From positions 1 through 64,000 of the forward strand of contig CAJFQM010000012.1 in the NCBI GenBank assembly GCA_904419075.1: a stretch of 64,000 nt of DNA. The letters run 5' to 3'. Within the stretch, counting starts at the first letter, position 1, and each line of letters begins with the position of its first letter. The notes under the pieces are model-generated. The model made no database searches. It was not told where the DNA came from and saw only the letters and a list, made by a program, of their open reading frames with translations. The stretch comes from an uncultured Clostridia bacterium. GTDB lineage: Bacteria; Bacillota; Clostridia; Christensenellales; Borkfalkiaceae. Below, one piece after another: positions 61,953 to 64,000 of the stretch. Made by a program: the position numbers and the translations under genes.

Positions 61953-62401
61953 TACTGTTCACCGCCTTCAGCCGACTCGGCCTGAACGGGAGCGGCTTCT
62001 TTCTTGACAAATTTGCACTTCACGGGAAGTTTGTTGCCCGCAAGTCTCATAGCTTCTCTCGCGTCCGCCTCGCTGACGCCGGCCATTTCAAACATCACTC
62101 TGCCCGGCTTCACCACGGCTACCCAATATTCCACGTTACCTTTACCGGAACCCATACGGGCTTCCGCGGGGTGCTTCGTGATGGGCTTATGAGGGAAGAT
62201 GTCGATCCATACCTGTCCGCCGCGCTTGATAAATCTCGTCATGGCGATACGGGCGGCTTCGATCTGGTTGGATTTGATCCAGCCGCACTCTTCCGCCACA
62301 AGGCCGTATTCGCCGTATGCGACGGTGTTTCCTTTATGAGCCGCACCGGTCATTCTGCCCTTGTGCTGCTTTCTTCTCTTGACTCTCTTGGGAATTAACA
62401 T
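61952..62401 (-). CDS. rplP: 50S ribosomal protein L16
   Basis: 149 residues; [40 protein letters not shown] and [20 protein letters not shown] short acidic tail follows. Confidence 0.98.
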   Translation of the reverse strand: MLIPKRVKRRKQHKGRMTGAAHKGNTVAYGEYGLVAEECGWIKSNQIEAARIAMTRFIKRGGQVWIDIFPHKPITKHPAEARMGSGKGNVEYWVAVVKPGRVMFEMAGVSEADAREAMRLAGNKLPVKCKFVKKEAAPVQAESAEGGEQ

Positions 62402-63072
62402 TACTGTTCGCCTCCTTCCGCGATGGCGGGCTTCTTGACGCTCTTCAAGACCTCGCCCTTATAGATCCAGCACTTGACGCCGATCATGCCGAACGTGGTG
62501 TGCGCTTCCGCAAAACCGTAATCGATATCCGCGCGGAGCGTTTGCAGGGGAATGGAGCCCTCGTGATACTGTTCGCATCTCGCGATTTCCGCTCCGTCCA
62601 GACGGCCGCTGACCATCATTTTGATACCCTTTACTCCCGCGCGCATGGAACGGCCGATCGCCTGTTTCATGGAACGTCTGAAAGACATACGCTTTTCGAG
62701 CTGCGCGGCAACACCTTCCGCCACGAGCTGCGCGTCGCAGTCCGGCTTTCTCACTTCCGTGATGTTGATGCTGATCGCCTTTCCGCCCGTGAGCTTCGCC
62801 AAATCCTTCTTGATGTTCTCCACTTCCGCGCCCGCTTTGCCGATGATGACGCCGGGACGTGCCGTGAAGATCGTGACCACGATTCTCGAAGCGGCTCTCT
62901 CGATGAGAATTTTGCTGATCGCCGCCGCATAGTACTTCTTCTTGATGAAGGTGCGGATTACGTTGTCTTCTTTGAGATATTTGGAGAATTCCTTCTTATC
63001 GGCGTACCACTGCGTGTTCCAACCGTTGATGATTCCGACTCTCAAACCATGAGGATTAACTTTCTGTCCCAT
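62401..63072 (-). CDS. rpsC: 30S ribosomal protein S3
   Basis: 223 residues from [20 protein letters not shown] domain [18 protein letters not shown] and [18 protein letters not shown]. The longer frame is rejected; start overlaps the rplV stop (TAATG). Confidence 0.98.
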   Translation of the reverse strand: MGQKVNPHGLRVGIINGWNTQWYADKKEFSKYLKEDNVIRTFIKKKYYAAAISKILIERAASRIVVTIFTARPGVIIGKAGAEVENIKKDLAKLTGGKAISINITEVRKPDCDAQLVAEGVAAQLEKRMSFRRSMKQAIGRSMRAGVKGIKMMVSGRLDGAEIARCEQYHEGSIPLQTLRADIDYGFAEAHTTFGMIGVKCWIYKGEVLKSVKKPAIAEGGEQ

Positions 63073-63473
63073 TATAATTCTCCTTCCAACTTCTTCACGT
63101 CCAAAATGACGGTGATATGGCTCGTTCTCTTCAAGATCGCATGGCCGCGGCCCTTGGATACCGGCTGCATTCTTTTCAGCATCTGTCCGCCGTCCGCAAA
63201 GCATTCCGCGACTACGAGATCCGCTCTGTCCATACCTTTGTTGTGTTCCGCGTTCGCCGCCGCACTCATCAGCACTTTCTTCACCGCCAAAGCGCTTCCG
63301 TTCGTGCTGTAATCGAGGATCGCCTTCGCTTCCTGATAACTCTTCCCGCGGATCAGGGCAAGAACCGTTCTTACCTTGTAAGGGGAAACTCTGACATATT
63401 TAGCGACTGCATAAGGGCGTTTTTCTCTGTTTTCCTCCACCCTTTTCGTCTTTTTATTCATGTTCGTTGCCAT
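63072..63473 (-). CDS. rplV: 50S ribosomal protein L22
   Basis: 133 residues with a slightly long basic N-terminus; [39 protein letters not shown] and [17 protein letters not shown]. Confidence 0.98.
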   Translation of the reverse strand: MATNMNKKTKRVEENREKRPYAVAKYVRVSPYKVRTVLALIRGKSYQEAKAILDYSTNGSALAVKKVLMSAAANAEHNKGMDRADLVVAECFADGGQMLKRMQPVSKGRGHAILKRTSHITVILDVKKLEGEL

Positions 63474-63487
63474 TTTTTCTCGTCTCC

Positions 63488-63766
63488 TTATTTACCGGGC
63501 TGGGTCGTCTTTGCGGCATGGCCGTGGAACGTCCGCGTAGGCGCAAACTCGCCGAGCTTGCAGCCGATCATGTCTTCGGTAATATATACGGGCACGTGCT
63601 TGCGTCCGTCATACACCGCGATGGTATGACCGACCATATCGGGGAATATTGTTGATGCTCTCGACCAGGTCTTGATGACCTTCTTCTCGTTCGCGGCGTT
63701 CATCGCCTGAATTCTATTCAAGAGCTTGGCTTCGACATAAGGTCCTTTCTTTACGCTTCTTGACAT
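63488..63766 (-). CDS. rpsS: 30S ribosomal protein S19
   Basis: 92 residues; [40 protein letters not shown] and [20 protein letters not shown]. Confidence 0.98.
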   Translation of the reverse strand: MSRSVKKGPYVEAKLLNRIQAMNAANEKKVIKTWSRASTIFPDMVGHTIAVYDGRKHVPVYITEDMIGCKLGEFAPTRTFHGHAAKTTQPGK

Positions 63767-63781
63767 TGTTTATTCCTCCGA

Positions 63782-64000
63782 TTAGTTGATTCTCTTGAGA
63801 ATGAACTTATTCGTTGCATTCTTCTTCTTTCTCGTCTTATAGCCGAGAGCGGGCTTGCCCCAAGGCGTTTCGGGTCCCGCATGACCTACGGGCGACTTGC
63901 CTTCACCACCGCCGTGAGGGTGATCTACGGGGTTCATGACCGAACCTCTGACCTCGGGTCTCTGGCCGAGGTATCTCGCTTTGCCCGCCTTGCCGAGGGA
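63782..64000 (-). CDS. rplB: 50S ribosomal protein L2, C-terminal part (cut by window edge)
   Basis: 72 C-terminal residues read from the minus strand, frame open to the window end: [20 protein letters not shown] (with the peptidyl-transferase His), [20 protein letters not shown] and ending KFILKRIN. The start is outside the window. Confidence 0.97.
   Translation of the reverse strand, partial: SLGKAGKARYLGQRPEVRGSVMNPVDHPHGGGEGKSPVGHAGPETPWGKPALGYKTRKKKNATNKFILKRIN

Overview
The window looks like a chromosome segment of a Bacillota bacterium, probably an uncultured Clostridia-type gut lineage. This rests on the zinc form of S14, zinc-lid adenylate kinase, the pgk-tpiA-gpmI-secG-rnr-smpB order, strong GGAGG ribosome binding sites, TTGACA/TATAAT promoters and occasional TTG/GTG starts. 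The genus cannot be named from the sequence alone.

Layout. 1-1.3 kb: 3' end of a large serine recombinase, cut by the window start. 1.9-4.3 kb: a TetR-controlled efflux operon (MFS transporter, small membrane protein, tetR) with two matching operators. 4.6-9.1 kb: a Rieske/FAD oxidoreductase, then serC-serA plus a TIM-barrel isomerase. 9.3-11.7 kb: a duplicated-domain hypothetical and a YtcJ-type amidohydrolase. 11.9-16.3 kb: an amino-sugar operon (ROK kinase-nagB-nagA) divergent from an AraC regulator. 16.8-22.5 kb: GrpB-family protein, then the str operon (rpsL-rpsG-fusA) and tuf, which has its own promoter. 22.8-32.6 kb, plus strand: pgk, tpiA, gpmI, secG, rnr, smpB, metY, metA. 32.6-37.3 kb, minus strand: a catalytically degenerate nitrilase-fold protein, a phosphohexomutase and two polytopic membrane proteins. 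50.7-64 kb: the S10-spc-alpha ribosomal protein cluster from rplB (partial) to rplQ, with secY, adk, map, infA and rpoA.

The most unusual part is 37.7-50 kb. Embedded among housekeeping genes is a compact set of intact phage head and packaging genes on the minus strand: a sigma-region-4-like regulator, terL, terS-like, portal, scaffold, major capsid, connector, a gp10-like beta-propeller stopper and one unknown. From portal onward the order follows the head module of P22-like podoviruses. No tail fibre, lysis, integrase, repressor or replication gene is present. The regulator that heads the set carries a good LexA/SOS box at its promoter. Two plus-strand genes for membrane-anchored extracellular proteins (one SH3-like, one beta-propeller plus SH3-like) flank the regulator. 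Both have a TATAAT box so close to the ATG that their mRNAs are probably leaderless. The whole looks like a domesticated or satellite-like DNA-packaging particle under SOS control; that is inference.

Other points of interest: two pyrimidine-rich short tandem repeats between genes (37-bp and 30-bp periods), a 40-residue charged insertion in phosphoglycerate kinase, long tails or insertions in L24 and L17, and structured leaders in the str, tuf and alpha transcripts.
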